From positions 197,689 through 261,688 of the forward strand of contig NZ_FNGM01000007.1 of NCBI RefSeq assembly GCF_900102965.1: a stretch of DNA of 64,000 nucleotides. Reading direction: 5' to 3'. How positions within the stretch are numbered: the stretch's first letter is position 1; each line of letters starts with the position of its first letter. Under the pieces are notes generated by a model. That model was not told where the DNA came from, searched no databases, and saw nothing but the letters and a program-made list of their open reading frames with translations. Below, piece by piece: positions 8,185 through 17,658 of this stretch. The translations under genes were made by a program, and so were the position numbers. The stretch is from Paenibacillus jilunlii (lineage in GTDB: Bacteria > Bacillota > Bacilli > Paenibacillales > Paenibacillaceae).

Positions 8185-9798
8185 TTATGCCGATGGGGCT
8201 GCCGGGTTGTCCTCAGCGACCATTGTTCTGTTTCTTCCGTTGCTCTTGGCACGGTACAGTGCCTGATCTGCCTTCTTCAGCAGTTCCGCCTGCTCTGAGG
8301 CATGCTGCGGATAGTGGGCGATGCCCTGCGAAACGGTAACTTGCGTTGGAATAGGCCCCTTCCTCTGCTCCAGCGCCCGGCGTACTCGTTCGGCCACATT
8401 GAAGGCTTCAGCCGGGCGGGTGCGGGCCAGCAGAATGACAAATTCTTCACCGCCAAAGCGGTGGCACACATCATCCGGGCGAAGCGAGGAGACGATCACT
8501 CCGGCCACATGCTTCAGCACCTCATCGCCGGTGACGTGGCCATAGGTATCGTTCACGAACTTGAACCGGTCCACATCCAGCACGATCAGTGAAAATGGAA
8601 TCCCTGAGGCCATCCACTGGCTCAAGGTATATTCCAGCGACCTCCGGTTCTTCAGCCCGGTCAGCGTATCGGTCGCTGCTTCCTGTGTCAGTTGATCCGT
8701 CTGTTTCTGGATGTCCGCTACCGCCAGAAAGACTGCCTTGGTCAGCAAATCGGCCTCCCGGCTCCAATGCGGCTTGGCCGGCGGAAGCACTATTTTTTCC
8801 TTGCCCATCTTACTTACCAGATCGGCCAGATAGACAAACGGCCGGGCCAGCCTGTGGGCCACAAAGATCACCGCGCTTAGCAGTATTATGAACGGAATCA
8901 AAGAATAGGCGATAATGGTCTCAATATGCCTGGTCAGCTCCTGGCTTATTGGCCCCGTCGGAGAGACGACCACAATTCCCCAGCCGCTCTCTGGAACACT
9001 GGAGTATCCGGCGAGCAGTTCTTTTCCATTGAGGCTGCGGACCTGCTGTTCCCCGCTTTGCCCCTTCATCAGCTTCTGAACAACCCTGTTGCCGCTGATA
9101 TCCTTCCCAAAGAGCCTCTTGTCCGGGTGATACAGCAAATGTCCGCCGGAATCCACAATATAATAATAGGAGCCAAGCTCATCCACGTTGTTATTCCCAA
9201 AAATCCTGGACAGAACGTTATCCTCCTGCAGGTAAATAGTACCGCCCAGTATACCAAGATATGTACCGTCATTGCTGAAGATCGGCTGGCTTAAGAAGAC
9301 GATTAGTCTATTGGTGTTCTTTGTCATGTATGGAGCAGAAATATAAGGCTGTTTGAGCTCCAACGCTTTTTTAGCCGCTTCAGAACTGATATGTTTGCCG
9401 GGGGTCCCTATAGCAGACGGCTCCAGGTTGCGGACCACTCCATCCTTACTGATGACAATGATGGAATTAAAATAATTGCTGCTGTAACGCATCAACTCCA
9501 ATTGATGGTTTACTTGTTCCGGTGCCATGGCCTCCACATTGGAGAGCATCTGCGCATTATGTGCCAGGCTGCCGCGTATGGATTGAAATAAGGAATCCAT
9601 TGTTCTCGCCATGCGGTCAGCATTGGAGAAATTCAGATGGAGCGTTGTCTCCATCAATGATTGTTTTTTGGAGTCATATGAACCCACCATAATTATGGTT
9701 GAGGTTAACAGAACCACCAGCGTCACAAGGCCCGTAAAAAGCGATGTTAGACTGAGCTTTTTACGTCGACGCCGCCCGGGCTTTCTCTGTATATGCAA
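8185..9798 (-). CDS. diguanylate cyclase with extracellular Cache sensor
   Basis: Makes the second messenger cyclic di-GMP from two GTP. N-terminal basic segment, membrane helix (about residues 15-38), extracellular dCache-like sensor to ~285, second helix, then a C-terminal GGDEF domain. The active-site motif GGEEF lies at about residues 449-453 and the inhibitory I-site RxxD (RPDD) lies exactly five residues before it, so it should be active and product-inhibited. The start is TTG at 9798, because AAGGAGG stands 8 nt upstream; an ATG 51 nt earlier has no ribosome site. 537 residues, monocistronic. Confidence 0.93.
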   Translation of the reverse strand: MHIQRKPGRRRRKKLSLTSLFTGLVTLVVLLTSTIIMVGSYDSKKQSLMETTLHLNFSNADRMARTMDSLFQSIRGSLAHNAQMLSNVEAMAPEQVNHQLELMRYSSNYFNSIIVISKDGVVRNLEPSAIGTPGKHISSEAAKKALELKQPYISAPYMTKNTNRLIVFLSQPIFSNDGTYLGILGGTIYLQEDNVLSRIFGNNNVDELGSYYYIVDSGGHLLYHPDKRLFGKDISGNRVVQKLMKGQSGEQQVRSLNGKELLAGYSSVPESGWGIVVVSPTGPISQELTRHIETIIAYSLIPFIILLSAVIFVAHRLARPFVYLADLVSKMGKEKIVLPPAKPHWSREADLLTKAVFLAVADIQKQTDQLTQEAATDTLTGLKNRRSLEYTLSQWMASGIPFSLIVLDVDRFKFVNDTYGHVTGDEVLKHVAGVIVSSLRPDDVCHRFGGEEFVILLARTRPAEAFNVAERVRRALEQRKGPIPTQVTVSQGIAHYPQHASEQAELLKKADQALYRAKSNGRNRTMVAEDNPAAPSA

Positions 9799-9973
9799 AC
9801 TATTACCCTCCTTGATTCTGGAAAACGGCTTAGCTCCATAATACAACAAACAATAAGGTTATTCGACAAGAAATGAGCATCACTCCTCATTTCGCTCATA
9901 GTGGTTTGCCGCGTCCTTCCGATGGAAATAATCATACTGTAGAATGCGAATCAGATCATATGGAGCGGATATT

Positions 9974-10140
9974 GTGCAAAAAATCTCTGCCTATCAGTTA
10001 TTTACCATAACTTTTATTTTTCAGCTCGGGACGACCATTATCTTTGGCTTTGGAGGTACGGCCGGCCGGGAGGCATGGATTGCCGAACTGATTTCCTGTT
10101 TTCTGGGGGTAATCATTATTCTAATCTATTACTTATCAGA
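9974..10140 (+). pseudogene. N-terminal remnant of a GerB-type spore germination permease
   Basis: About 55 codons from GTG 9974 (GGAG 8 nt upstream) read VQKISAYQLFTITFIFQLGT and continue into a second helix, the start of GerKB/YndE permeases, which normally have about 365 residues. The full-length homologue at 56937 begins with the same layout (ISELAIAISLFEVGSTTLFF-like). After about 10140 the frame runs into the antisense 3' end of the next gene and loses similarity. A deletion has fused the two; the fragment cannot be functional. Confidence 0.7.
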
Positions 10141-10592
10141 AACAAGTAGATGGGGAAGGAGTAAGCTAACTGGTAGCCGTGTTTATAATGGAACACTCCA
10201 GCCTGTACGGCCAGCCATTCGGTTCCGGCAGACATCACCGCCCAGAAGAGAATATACACAACCGTCATGATCTCGAACATCCGCAACCGCTCATACCCGT
10301 AAATAAACAAGTATCCAAACGGCGCGTACATAAAATAAGAGAATAGATCAATCAACTCGTACGTTGAGTTGTCCCCCGCATCATATAGATCAAACGGCGG
10401 TGTCCCGATCGAATGGTCGAACACAACCCCAAAGGTAATGCCAATAAGCAGATTAAAGGTTGTCTGGGCGGGGGAAAACCGCCGGGGAAGCAACCAGACC
10501 GCCGCAAAAGCCAGTACAACGATCCCGATGACGAACCACTCATTCCCATTAAAATGATTGTCATAGACGATTATTTTCATCAGCGTATCCAT
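10116..10592 (-). CDS. CBO0543-like membrane protein (second of a pair)
   Basis: 158 residues with about four to five membrane helices. The segment YELIDLFSYFMYAPFGYLF (around residues 78-96) resembles CBO0543-family proteins, a group without known function. It overlaps the upstream gene by 13 nt, so translation is coupled. Its last ~8 codons run antisense through the gerB remnant, so the natural C-terminus may have been changed by the same deletion. Confidence 0.6.
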   Translation of the reverse strand: MDTLMKIIVYDNHFNGNEWFVIGIVVLAFAAVWLLPRRFSPAQTTFNLLIGITFGVVFDHSIGTPPFDLYDAGDNSTYELIDLFSYFMYAPFGYLFIYGYERLRMFEIMTVVYILFWAVMSAGTEWLAVQAGVFHYKHGYQLAYSFPIYLFLISNRLE

Positions 10593-11056
10593 CCTTCCTT
10601 AGACACCATTCGTTGAAAGAGACGCCCCATCAGCAAAGTATAGATCATTAAAGCTATGATCATCACCGCCTCCATAAAGAGGTTCCACCCCGTATAGATA
10701 AGCACGGAGTTCCACCTTAGCATCGCTCCAACGAACATCTGTACAAGAAAAGTATAGACCGATATTCCCCAGCGGGTGCTGGCTTTGGAGGCAGTCAGAA
10801 ACACATTCGCAAAGGTAAGAAGGACGAAAGTAACGAAGACGTCATTTTCCAGGATCATAGATAGGTAGCGGGGGATACTACTTGTATTTATTTGGATCAG
10901 TTTTAGATTGTAAGTCAAAACCGTTAATTTGTTAGTCACAATAACTTCAATAACCATAACCAGAAGAAAGTTGGCGGCCAGTGGCAGCTTATTCGGCAGG
11001 CTGACCATCACTGCAATACAGAACCACGCGAGCAAGAGAAATATGACAACGACCAA
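10580..11056 (-). CDS. CBO0543-like membrane protein (first of a pair)
   Basis: 158-residue, strongly hydrophobic protein with four or five predicted membrane helices. It starts with TTG at 11056, 9 nt after GGGGGAGG. It belongs with the following gene as a coupled two-gene unit; such tandem small membrane proteins are common in Bacillus and Paenibacillus. Function unknown; assignment rests on layout and overall resemblance to its partner family. Confidence 0.6.
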   Translation of the reverse strand: MVVVIFLLLAWFCIAVMVSLPNKLPLAANFLLVMVIEVIVTNKLTVLTYNLKLIQINTSSIPRYLSMILENDVFVTFVLLTFANVFLTASKASTRWGISVYTFLVQMFVGAMLRWNSVLIYTGWNLFMEAVMIIALMIYTLLMGRLFQRMVSKEGWIR

Positions 11057-11158
11057 TGTAAAATGCCTCCCCCAGATTTGTTAAGATTTGACTTCTAATT
11101 TTCCCTATATGCATGTGGCTTATGCACGAAAATAACCCCACTATATCTTTTCTGGTAT

Positions 11159-11200
11159 GTAAAAAAGAAGAGCGGAGCCCGTCATGGACTCCACTCTTCT
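11159..11200 (-). terminator. terminator downstream of the pentapeptide-repeat gene
   Basis: AGAAGAGcGGAG (11166-11177) pairs with CTCCaCTCTTCT (11189-11200). The A6 run at 11161-11166 gives a U-tract on the minus-strand transcript, 48 nt past the stop codon. Confidence 0.8.
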
Positions 11201-11247
11201 ATCGCCTTCTGATATGCTGCTCCCTAAGTCGTCCGGCTTCGCTGAAC

Positions 11248-11853
11248 TCAATCTATCTTCGCTCCATAGGAGCGCAGGAACAGGACAGCCTGTTCCATAT
11301 CCATCCGGACACCGGTAACATCCAGAGCTTTCAGATTCATCCCATCCAGCTTGGCGCCCCGCAGATCGGCCCCCTTCAGCATGGCTTTGCTCAGCGATAC
11401 CCGTGTCAAGTCACAGTCCCGCAGATCAGCCTTTGTCAGATCACTCTCCGAAAGATCCGCTTCATGGAAACGGATCCCGCGCAAATCCTGCTTTCCGAGC
11501 TTGGCATGACGCAAATTCGTATAAGACCAGTCGCCCTGGCTTAGCGTAATGCCGTCAATCTGAGCGCCCGAGAAGTCCGATCCGGTCATTTTGCAGGAGA
11601 TAAATTTGGTGACGAAGAGATTGGCACCGCTGAATTTACAATTTTCGAACGCGGATTCGGTATGGATAGATGCATTCAGGGCAGCGCCTTTAAAATCGCA
11701 TTCCATGAAACGGCAATGGCTGGTATCGATTTCTTCCATAGAGGTATTCATGAACGTGCAGTTTCTAAACGTGCAATGGATAAGCTCCCCGTAACGTAAA
11801 TCATGCCCGTCAAAACGGACATCCGTAAATTCCCGGTCGTTGTACTGATACAT
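11248..11853 (-). CDS. pentapeptide-repeat protein, McbG/Qnr-like size
   Basis: 201 residues made almost entirely of A(D/N)LxX pentapeptide repeats (for example LRGIRFHEADLSESDLTKAD near residues 124-143), which fold as a right-handed quadrilateral beta-helix. Length and the non-repeat tail (about residues 178-201) are like McbG/Qnr proteins, DNA mimics that shield gyrase from toxins or quinolones. That role is only an analogy: most pentapeptide proteins of this size are uncharacterised. The ATG follows GGAGG at 5 nt. Monocistronic. Confidence 0.85.
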   Translation of the reverse strand: MYQYNDREFTDVRFDGHDLRYGELIHCTFRNCTFMNTSMEEIDTSHCRFMECDFKGAALNASIHTESAFENCKFSGANLFVTKFISCKMTGSDFSGAQIDGITLSQGDWSYTNLRHAKLGKQDLRGIRFHEADLSESDLTKADLRDCDLTRVSLSKAMLKGADLRGAKLDGMNLKALDVTGVRMDMEQAVLFLRSYGAKID

Positions 11854-11946
11854 ATGATTCCTCCGATGATAGAAAGTTCAACACATCATTAATTTTAACA
11901 TATGGATGTCAAGTACATTTACCAGTTTGTGTCATTTTCTGAGTGA

Positions 11947-12573
11947 TTATCGGATGAGGTTTCCCCCCTGCATTTTTTTATATTGCCGGTTCGCTTTGAA
12001 GAAGAAGAATAGATAAAGAATAATTACAGTGGGCAGGAGGTATATGCCCAATCCCCTAAAAAGTGCAAACGGTGTTTCAAACAGAAAGGCCCGCCAAAAC
12101 GAACTGCCTGTCTTCTCCCATAATCCGGGTGTCAAATAGAAGGCTTCGGGATTCAGCAAAGCAGCCGGCTTAAAAGTGCCTGTAGTCCCCAGCACTACAC
12201 AGATAGGAAAATAGGTCACGGAAATCGAGAGCCACATCTTGGACAGACGTTTATACCGCCCGGCTTTAGAATCGGCATCCGAAAAAATATCCTCACTCCC
12301 CTGGCCGCTCACCTTCCTGAAGTACTGATACCCCGAAGATTTCGAACCCTGGATATGCTTCCAGCCGCTGTCCTCAAAGAGGGCCCGGTAATCCTCGAAA
12401 TCCGCTTTTCTGGTAAAAGGACGGTAATCCATTTTTATGCGGGTATCCTCTGGTTCAGCCTTTTGAAAATGGTAGCAGATAGACTTCCCCACAAATTCCC
12501 AGCCCTGTCTGGCCATATGATTCAGCCATTTCTCTTCTTGGTCAAAATTCAAAAAGCATTTAAATTTCCGCAT
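11947..12573 (-). CDS. DUF2812 membrane protein
   Basis: 208 residues. The N-terminal ~100 residues form the DUF2812 domain (RKFKCFLNFDQEEKWLNHMA start; GYQYFRKV near 101-108), followed by two membrane helices at about 128-150 and 175-197 and a basic tail. This family almost always sits beside a PadR regulator, and here its start overlaps the padR gene by 14 nt. It may act as a membrane-bound antagonist of the regulator, but this is not established. Confidence 0.85.
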   Translation of the reverse strand: MRKFKCFLNFDQEEKWLNHMARQGWEFVGKSICYHFQKAEPEDTRIKMDYRPFTRKADFEDYRALFEDSGWKHIQGSKSSGYQYFRKVSGQGSEDIFSDADSKAGRYKRLSKMWLSISVTYFPICVVLGTTGTFKPAALLNPEAFYLTPGLWEKTGSSFWRAFLFETPFALFRGLGIYLLPTVIILYLFFFFKANRQYKKMQGGNLIR

Positions 12574-12901
12574 TGCGTTCCCTCCCGTCTGGGTTCCAGA
12601 TTCTCCGCGTCGTTTCGATCATATGACTCATCCGTTCGAAGTCGAGGCTTAGAACCGTTCTTCCTGCTTCCGTAATAACATAGACCTTGCGGCGGCTGCC
12701 GACACTGCCAACAGGTTCAATGAATCTCAGCTTAATCAGATTCTCTATCGCTCCATACAGCGTTCCCGCTGCCATTCGCACCTGCCCTCCGCTGAGCTCC
12801 TCAACCTTCTGAAGGATCAAATAGCCGTGGGCCGGCTCATGCAGAGCAAGCAGGATATAATATACCGTTTCCGTCAGCGGCAGATGTTTGTCTCTCCCCA
12901 T
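12560..12901 (-). CDS. PadR-family transcriptional regulator (short form)
   Basis: 113 residues, essentially only the winged-helix PadR domain: LTETVYYILLALHEPAHGYL, then MAAGTLYGAIENLIKL as recognition helix, then the wing (RRKVYVITEAG). The ATG stands 5 nt after AAAGGAGAA. Translationally coupled to the DUF2812 gene. Three copies of AACTGTATA and a TATAGTTAAACTATA palindrome about 100 nt upstream are the likely binding sites, implying autoregulation. Confidence 0.93.
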   Translation of the reverse strand: MGRDKHLPLTETVYYILLALHEPAHGYLILQKVEELSGGQVRMAAGTLYGAIENLIKLRFIEPVGSVGSRRKVYVITEAGRTVLSLDFERMSHMIETTRRIWNPDGRERNAEI

Positions 12902-12990
12902 ACCTCTTCTCCTTTATTTGAAATGAATCCGGGTACTCCAAGTGCTCTCAATAATTCAGTAGAATTATTTAGCCGTGAATTACTTAGTTC

Positions 12991-13040
12991 AACTGTATAG
13001 TTAAACTATATACAACTTAACTGTATATTTCAACTGTATA
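12991..13040 (-). promoter_or_regulatory. AACTGTATA repeats and palindrome upstream of padR-DUF2812
   Basis: AACTGTATA occurs at 12991-12999, 13019-13027 and 13032-13040. The first overlaps the perfect palindrome TATAGTTAAACTATA (12996-13010). This AT-rich cluster upstream of the PadR gene is the probable promoter-operator. Confidence 0.6.
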
Positions 13041-13132
13041 ATTATCTTTCCTGCGTTATAAGTGACCGAGAGGGCAATCTACAATATGAGCCTGACCGGC
13101 CATTTGCAAAAAAAACCCCCTTTTTCAGCAAC

Positions 13133-13169
13133 AAAAAGCGGGGAGGATTAGACTCTCCCCGCTCTTTTT
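13133..13169. terminator. bidirectional terminator after the xylonate operon
   Basis: AGCGGGGAG (13137-13145) pairs with CTCCCCGCT (13155-13163), with A5 before and T5 after the stem. It lies 22 nt past the stop of the NIF3-like gene and closes the minus-strand operon. Confidence 0.85.
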
Positions 13170-13191
13170 GCTTCCAAAGAGGTTTCGGTCA

Positions 13192-13983
13192 TTATAGAAC
13201 CCGGAACACCGGCTGGTCTGCAATAAAATGAACCGGCACCTCGGGAAACTGCGCGGACAACAGCCCGGCCAGATGTTTCATACCGGGTGCTTCGCTTTCT
13301 GCATGGCCCAGCATGATCAGAGCCTTATTCCGTCCCTGGCGGGCAGCGTCCCTGATGTACTCCGGTGTCTCCCATTCCGGTCCTTCCCCGGCTATGATAA
13401 CATCCAGGGAATCTTGATCATACAAGGGGATTGCCGTGGAGCCGCCTCCTCTGTAGCCAACGAGTATCCCCGCTCTTGCACAGGAAGCGGCCAAATTCCC
13501 CGCAACCCGCACATAGGGAATTTGCAGCTGCAGCTTCAAATGCTCCGCGATTTCTTCAACCTTCATCTCAGGAAGGGCCAGAATGGAAACCGCCGGCCGG
13601 TGCTCGGTTACATATTCCTGCCAGCCCAGCTCCCGGAGAAGCCCGTCCATGATCCCATCCGGTGTGTAGCGGTGCAGATAATCATGGAAACGGTAAATCC
13701 CGAGGCCCGAGCCTGCGATCAGTTCAGCTTTTTGCTTATACACCGGGTCCTGCTCCAGCTCAGCCCCATGATGCTGGTGGCTGTAAAATACTCCTTCATG
13801 TGTGATAATCAGGTTCGCTCCAAGCGTTATAGCCTGCTCGATGACATATTGCGAAGCGGCGAAGGCAGTTACGATTCCTCGCACCTCTGTCTCCGGGTTC
13901 CCAGACTCCAGCTTGTCTACGGTCTGTTCCGGCCCGGCGGTTCCAGCCGTCAGGTGAGCGATGAGTTGTCCGAACGTGAGCAT
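13192..13983 (-). CDS. NIF3-like (DUF34) dinuclear-metal protein
   Basis: 263 residues of the NIF3/YbgI/YqfO family, hexameric proteins with a two-metal centre. Expected metal-binding His residues are visible in LIITHEGVFYSHQHHG (about 60-75) and LIMLGHAESEA (about 225-235). The start is ATG 13983 with AGGAGG 8 nt upstream; a longer in-frame extension lacks a ribosome site and runs into the GH43 gene. It is the last gene of the IclR-dehydratase-xylosidase operon, 70 nt after GH43. Biochemical role unproven; the operon suggests a hydrolytic step such as opening a sugar lactone, which is only a hypothesis. Confidence 0.85.
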   Translation of the reverse strand: MLTFGQLIAHLTAGTAGPEQTVDKLESGNPETEVRGIVTAFAASQYVIEQAITLGANLIITHEGVFYSHQHHGAELEQDPVYKQKAELIAGSGLGIYRFHDYLHRYTPDGIMDGLLRELGWQEYVTEHRPAVSILALPEMKVEEIAEHLKLQLQIPYVRVAGNLAASCARAGILVGYRGGGSTAIPLYDQDSLDVIIAGEGPEWETPEYIRDAARQGRNKALIMLGHAESEAPGMKHLAGLLSAQFPEVPVHFIADQPVFRVL

Positions 13984-14053
13984 GATAATATCCTCCTTGT
14001 ATGCACTGTTTGAATGGACTTGAATGCCTTTTCTATCGGGGCGAATGTACCTA

Positions 14054-15637
14054 CTACAGGCACTCCTTATACTCAAAATAATCAAAATCCGCAGCATGAA
14101 AGGTGCCGCTGAGGTCCTGGGCACACATTCCGATAAAAGTCCCTGTAAACCTGATGTACGCCGGGAAGTCATCGGATAAATGATATATATCCAGGTCCGG
14201 GCCAATCTTCTCCCAGCTTGTATTGTGTACACTGTAATAAAACTGTGCGAATTCCCGCTGGATCACTACCTTTAGCCGGCAGCTTGAACCGGGCGCCAGA
14301 GGAATCTGAGCACATACAGAATCGTCGTATACACCGTCCACGGACCGCACTATCCCCAGACACTTGCCCAACACTTCATCATGGGTGATCCGCAAGTACT
14401 CATAATCCTTTGTGTCATAATAGACAATCAGCCCGGCCATCTGCTGAAAATGCTCCGGCTCGAACTCAAGCTCCGTTTCAGCACTGCAGCAAAAAGCCTG
14501 CTGGCGCAGGGCAACCAGACTCTGGCGGTGCAGGGAGCTCATTGATTCTCTTCCTCTCAGGCGCAGGAACCCTTGCCGTTCCTTCAGCGAGAGCCAGGAT
14601 TCATCGGCAGGAACACGCAAGGTGCTCCAGCGCACATCCAGCTCCGGCGCGTCAAAATCATCCCTCTCCGCAGCTGCCGGAAAGGGATGGGCCGGAATAT
14701 CCGGGCCTTCGACGGTAACGGAAGGCCGGTTTGTTCCATCCGCAAGGGCCAGCCATGCTTCCTCAGTAAACACGCAGCGCTGTATCGCCGTCTCCCGGCC
14801 CAAATTGCAGTATTTCTCCTTCACCGGACGGCCGCATAAGTGAACCATATACCACTCATCCGTATGCGTGTGGACCAGACAGCCATGCCCCGCCTTTTGC
14901 AGCTCCAGTCCGTTGTCGCCGGCAGAAGTCAACACCGGATTATGCGGACCGGTCTCATAAGGGCCTTCAATATTCTGTGACCGGGCGACCGTCACCGCAT
15001 GGTTATACTGAGTGCCGCCTTCAGCCGTAATGAGGTAATACCAGCCGTCTTTCCGGTACAGATGCGGGCCTTCCGTCAACCCCAGTGCTGTTCCTTTATA
15101 GATAGGATACACCGGCCCGATCAGCCGTTTCAGCTCTGCCGAATACTCCTGCAGAACAATTCCGGCGAAGCTGTTCTTGTCCGTCCGGTGATCCCACAGC
15201 ATATTGACCAGCCATTTACGCCCGTCCGGATCATGGAACAGGGACGGATCAAAACCGCTGCTGTTCAGATAGACCGGCTCTGACCAGGGGCCTTCGATAT
15301 TCCGGGCGGTGACCAGATAATTGGGAGTATCCTTGAATGCCCCCTGTCTGCTTTTTACGTCGGTATATATCAGATAAAAGATTCCATTGTCGTAGCTGAG
15401 ACACGGCGCCCACACTCCGCCGGAGTCCAGATCCCCTTCCATATCGAGCTGTGATTTGCGTGTAAGCGCATGCGTGAGCAGCCGCCAATGGACAAGATCA
15501 CGGGAATGATGGATGCGGACTCCGGGAAACCATTCAAAAGTAGATGTAGCAATATAATAATCTTCTCCTGCCCTGCAGATGGACGGGTCCGGATGAAAGC
15601 CGCGGAGAATTGGATTCTGAATCAGATTTCTGCTCAT
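14054..15637 (-). CDS. glycoside hydrolase family 43 beta-xylosidase
   Basis: Removes xylose from the ends of xylo-oligosaccharides; intracellular, as no signal peptide is present. The five-bladed beta-propeller covers about residues 5-310, with the GH43 triad in view: base D17 in FHPDPSI, D near 130 in SGFDPSLFHD, and acid E near 190 in GLTEGPHLY. A C-terminal beta-sandwich (about 330-525) is typical of XynB-type GH43 enzymes. The ATG at 15637 overlaps the TAA of the dehydratase gene (TAATG), so translation is coupled; an in-frame GTG lies 9 nt upstream. 527 residues. Confidence 0.93.
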   Translation of the reverse strand: MSRNLIQNPILRGFHPDPSICRAGEDYYIATSTFEWFPGVRIHHSRDLVHWRLLTHALTRKSQLDMEGDLDSGGVWAPCLSYDNGIFYLIYTDVKSRQGAFKDTPNYLVTARNIEGPWSEPVYLNSSGFDPSLFHDPDGRKWLVNMLWDHRTDKNSFAGIVLQEYSAELKRLIGPVYPIYKGTALGLTEGPHLYRKDGWYYLITAEGGTQYNHAVTVARSQNIEGPYETGPHNPVLTSAGDNGLELQKAGHGCLVHTHTDEWYMVHLCGRPVKEKYCNLGRETAIQRCVFTEEAWLALADGTNRPSVTVEGPDIPAHPFPAAAERDDFDAPELDVRWSTLRVPADESWLSLKERQGFLRLRGRESMSSLHRQSLVALRQQAFCCSAETELEFEPEHFQQMAGLIVYYDTKDYEYLRITHDEVLGKCLGIVRSVDGVYDDSVCAQIPLAPGSSCRLKVVIQREFAQFYYSVHNTSWEKIGPDLDIYHLSDDFPAYIRFTGTFIGMCAQDLSGTFHAADFDYFEYKECL

Positions 15638-17613
15638 TATTTCCACCCCAATGCTTGCCGGCCCGCTTCGAGCGCGGCAATGATTTTATCGGTATCATAG
15701 ACACAGCCTTGCCAGGTTCCGCCGCTTACGGCCTGCAATGCTGCCCACAGTCTGGTATCATCCGGCAATCCCGGATCAACAGCCAGGAACGGGTGAGCGG
15801 TCCGGGCGGCCAGAATGTTCGCCCCTTCTTCAGGTGAGCCGGGTTGTCCGCCGTCTCCAACCAGATTTACACTTCCTTCAAGCTTGACCGTATCGACAGT
15901 AACCTCCACCCAGTCACCATCCTGGAGCCTGCCAAGCGGCCCTCCCGCCAGCGCTTCCGGACCGATATGCCCGATGCAGGCCCCCGTGGACACACCGGAG
16001 AAACGGGCGTCGGTAATGAGCGTAACATACTTGCCAAAGGGCAGATGCTTCAGCGCGGATGTCAGTTGATACGTCTCTTCCATTCCGGTTCCACTGGGGC
16101 CGCGCCCGATGATCGCAAGAATATCTCCCGCCTGGATAAGTCCGTCCTTAATGCTTCGGATCGCGTCCTTTTCTGCAGTAAAAACCTTAACTCTTCCCAC
16201 ATGCCGGTAGACCCCTTCACTGTCCAGGACCGAAGGATCTATGGCTGCCGATTTGATGACCGAGCCTTCCGGAGCCAGATTGCCGGTAGGGAAGGTCATG
16301 GTGGAGGCAAGCCCCTGCCGCTTTGCCTCCCGGGGACTCATAATAACGGTATCGGGATCGATGCCATCCGCCTCTCTCAAGCGGCTTCGCATATCCTGCC
16401 GTCTCTGCGAGGATTCCCACCAGTCCAGGTTTTCCCCCAGCGTTCTTCCCGTTACCGTCAGCACTGAATCGTCAATCAGTCCCAACCGGCGCAGATGCAG
16501 CATCACTTCAGGAACGCCTCCGGCAAGAAACACGCGGATTGTCGGGTGCGGAACAGGCCCGTTCGGCAGCACACTAACCAGGCGCGGTACCTTGCGGTTC
16601 ACTTCATTCCAGTCCTGCACGCTTGGAATGCGCAGGCCGGCGGCATGGGCAATGGCAGGCAAATGGAGCAGCAGATTCGTGGACCCTCCAAACGCCGCAT
16701 GAACTACCATTGCATTCGTGATTGCCTGGCTGGTCAGGATATCCTTCATGACCATTCCGCTATGCTCCATATGCAGAAGCGCGCGGGCAGATTGACGGCC
16801 CATATTCTTCCATACCGATTGTCCCGAAGGAGCCAGAGCGGAATGGGGAACCGACATGCCAAGCGCCTCGGCAACCACCTGGGCCGTCGCGGCGGTCCCC
16901 AGGAATTGGCACCCGCCGCCGGGAGTTGCGCAAGCCCGGCATCCGAGGTCCGCCGCATCTTCCAGAGACAGCTCGCCATTGCTGAATCTGGCCCCGATGC
17001 TCTGTACTTTACCGGCATCCTCCCCGTGAACCGGGGGCAGAGAGACTCCACCCGGCACAATAATCCCCGGCAGCTCCCGCATGCCTGCCAGGGCCACCAT
17101 CATTGCAGGCAGCCCTTTATCACAGGTGGCTACACCGAGCACCCCTTTACGCGTAGGCAAAGAACGGATTAACCGGCGCAGCACCATGGCAGCATCGTTC
17201 CGGTACGGCAGGGAATCGAACATGCCTGCAGTTCCCTGGGAGCGGCCGTCGCAGGGATCGCTGACATAGCCTGCAAACGGGATTCCCTGCTGTGCCGTAA
17301 TTTCCTGCGCGACTTCCTCCATCATCAGCCCAATCTCCCAGTGGCCGGTATGGTAGCCAAGGGCAAGCGGACTGCCGTCCTCGCGCCGTATTCCACCCAT
17401 GGTACCCAGGATGAGATATTGCGGCCTATTCAGGAGCAGCGGATTCCAGCCCATTCCCGAATTCTGGGTCATTCCAAAGATTTCACCGCTCGGGGCACTC
17501 CGCAGCATCTCACCTGTAATAGGCAGCCTGCCTGCCGGGCCTGCGGCAGCAGTATGTACAGAAGCTGAACCTCCGGGGTCTTCCCGCATAATCTCTTGCA
17601 AGCTTATTTCCAC
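15637..17613 (-). CDS. yjhG: D-xylonate dehydratase, YjhG/YagF family
   Basis: 658-residue member of the IlvD/Edd dehydratase superfamily, of the YjhG/YagF branch that converts D-xylonate to 2-keto-3-deoxy-D-xylonate. Putative Fe-S ligand cysteines are in [10 protein letters not shown] (~118-127), VATCDKGLP (~170-178) and [11 protein letters not shown] (~235-245). GTG start, 5-7 nt after AGAAGGG. It follows an IclR regulator by 45 nt, and the aldolase for its product is divergently transcribed beyond that regulator, matching the E. coli yagE-yagF and yjhG-yjhH-yjhI arrangement. Confidence 0.92.
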   Translation of the reverse strand: MEISLQEIMREDPGGSASVHTAAAGPAGRLPITGEMLRSAPSGEIFGMTQNSGMGWNPLLLNRPQYLILGTMGGIRREDGSPLALGYHTGHWEIGLMMEEVAQEITAQQGIPFAGYVSDPCDGRSQGTAGMFDSLPYRNDAAMVLRRLIRSLPTRKGVLGVATCDKGLPAMMVALAGMRELPGIIVPGGVSLPPVHGEDAGKVQSIGARFSNGELSLEDAADLGCRACATPGGGCQFLGTAATAQVVAEALGMSVPHSALAPSGQSVWKNMGRQSARALLHMEHSGMVMKDILTSQAITNAMVVHAAFGGSTNLLLHLPAIAHAAGLRIPSVQDWNEVNRKVPRLVSVLPNGPVPHPTIRVFLAGGVPEVMLHLRRLGLIDDSVLTVTGRTLGENLDWWESSQRRQDMRSRLREADGIDPDTVIMSPREAKRQGLASTMTFPTGNLAPEGSVIKSAAIDPSVLDSEGVYRHVGRVKVFTAEKDAIRSIKDGLIQAGDILAIIGRGPSGTGMEETYQLTSALKHLPFGKYVTLITDARFSGVSTGACIGHIGPEALAGGPLGRLQDGDWVEVTVDTVKLEGSVNLVGDGGQPGSPEEGANILAARTAHPFLAVDPGLPDDTRLWAALQAVSGGTWQGCVYDTDKIIAALEAGRQALGWK

Positions 17614-17658
17614 TCTGAACCCTTCTCTCTTCGGATATTTTGAGGTAGCAGCAGATGA

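Noticed and set aside
13984..14232. N-terminal extension of the NIF3-like gene
   Set aside because: The extension overlaps the GH43 gene and has no ribosome site; AGGAGG precedes ATG 13983.
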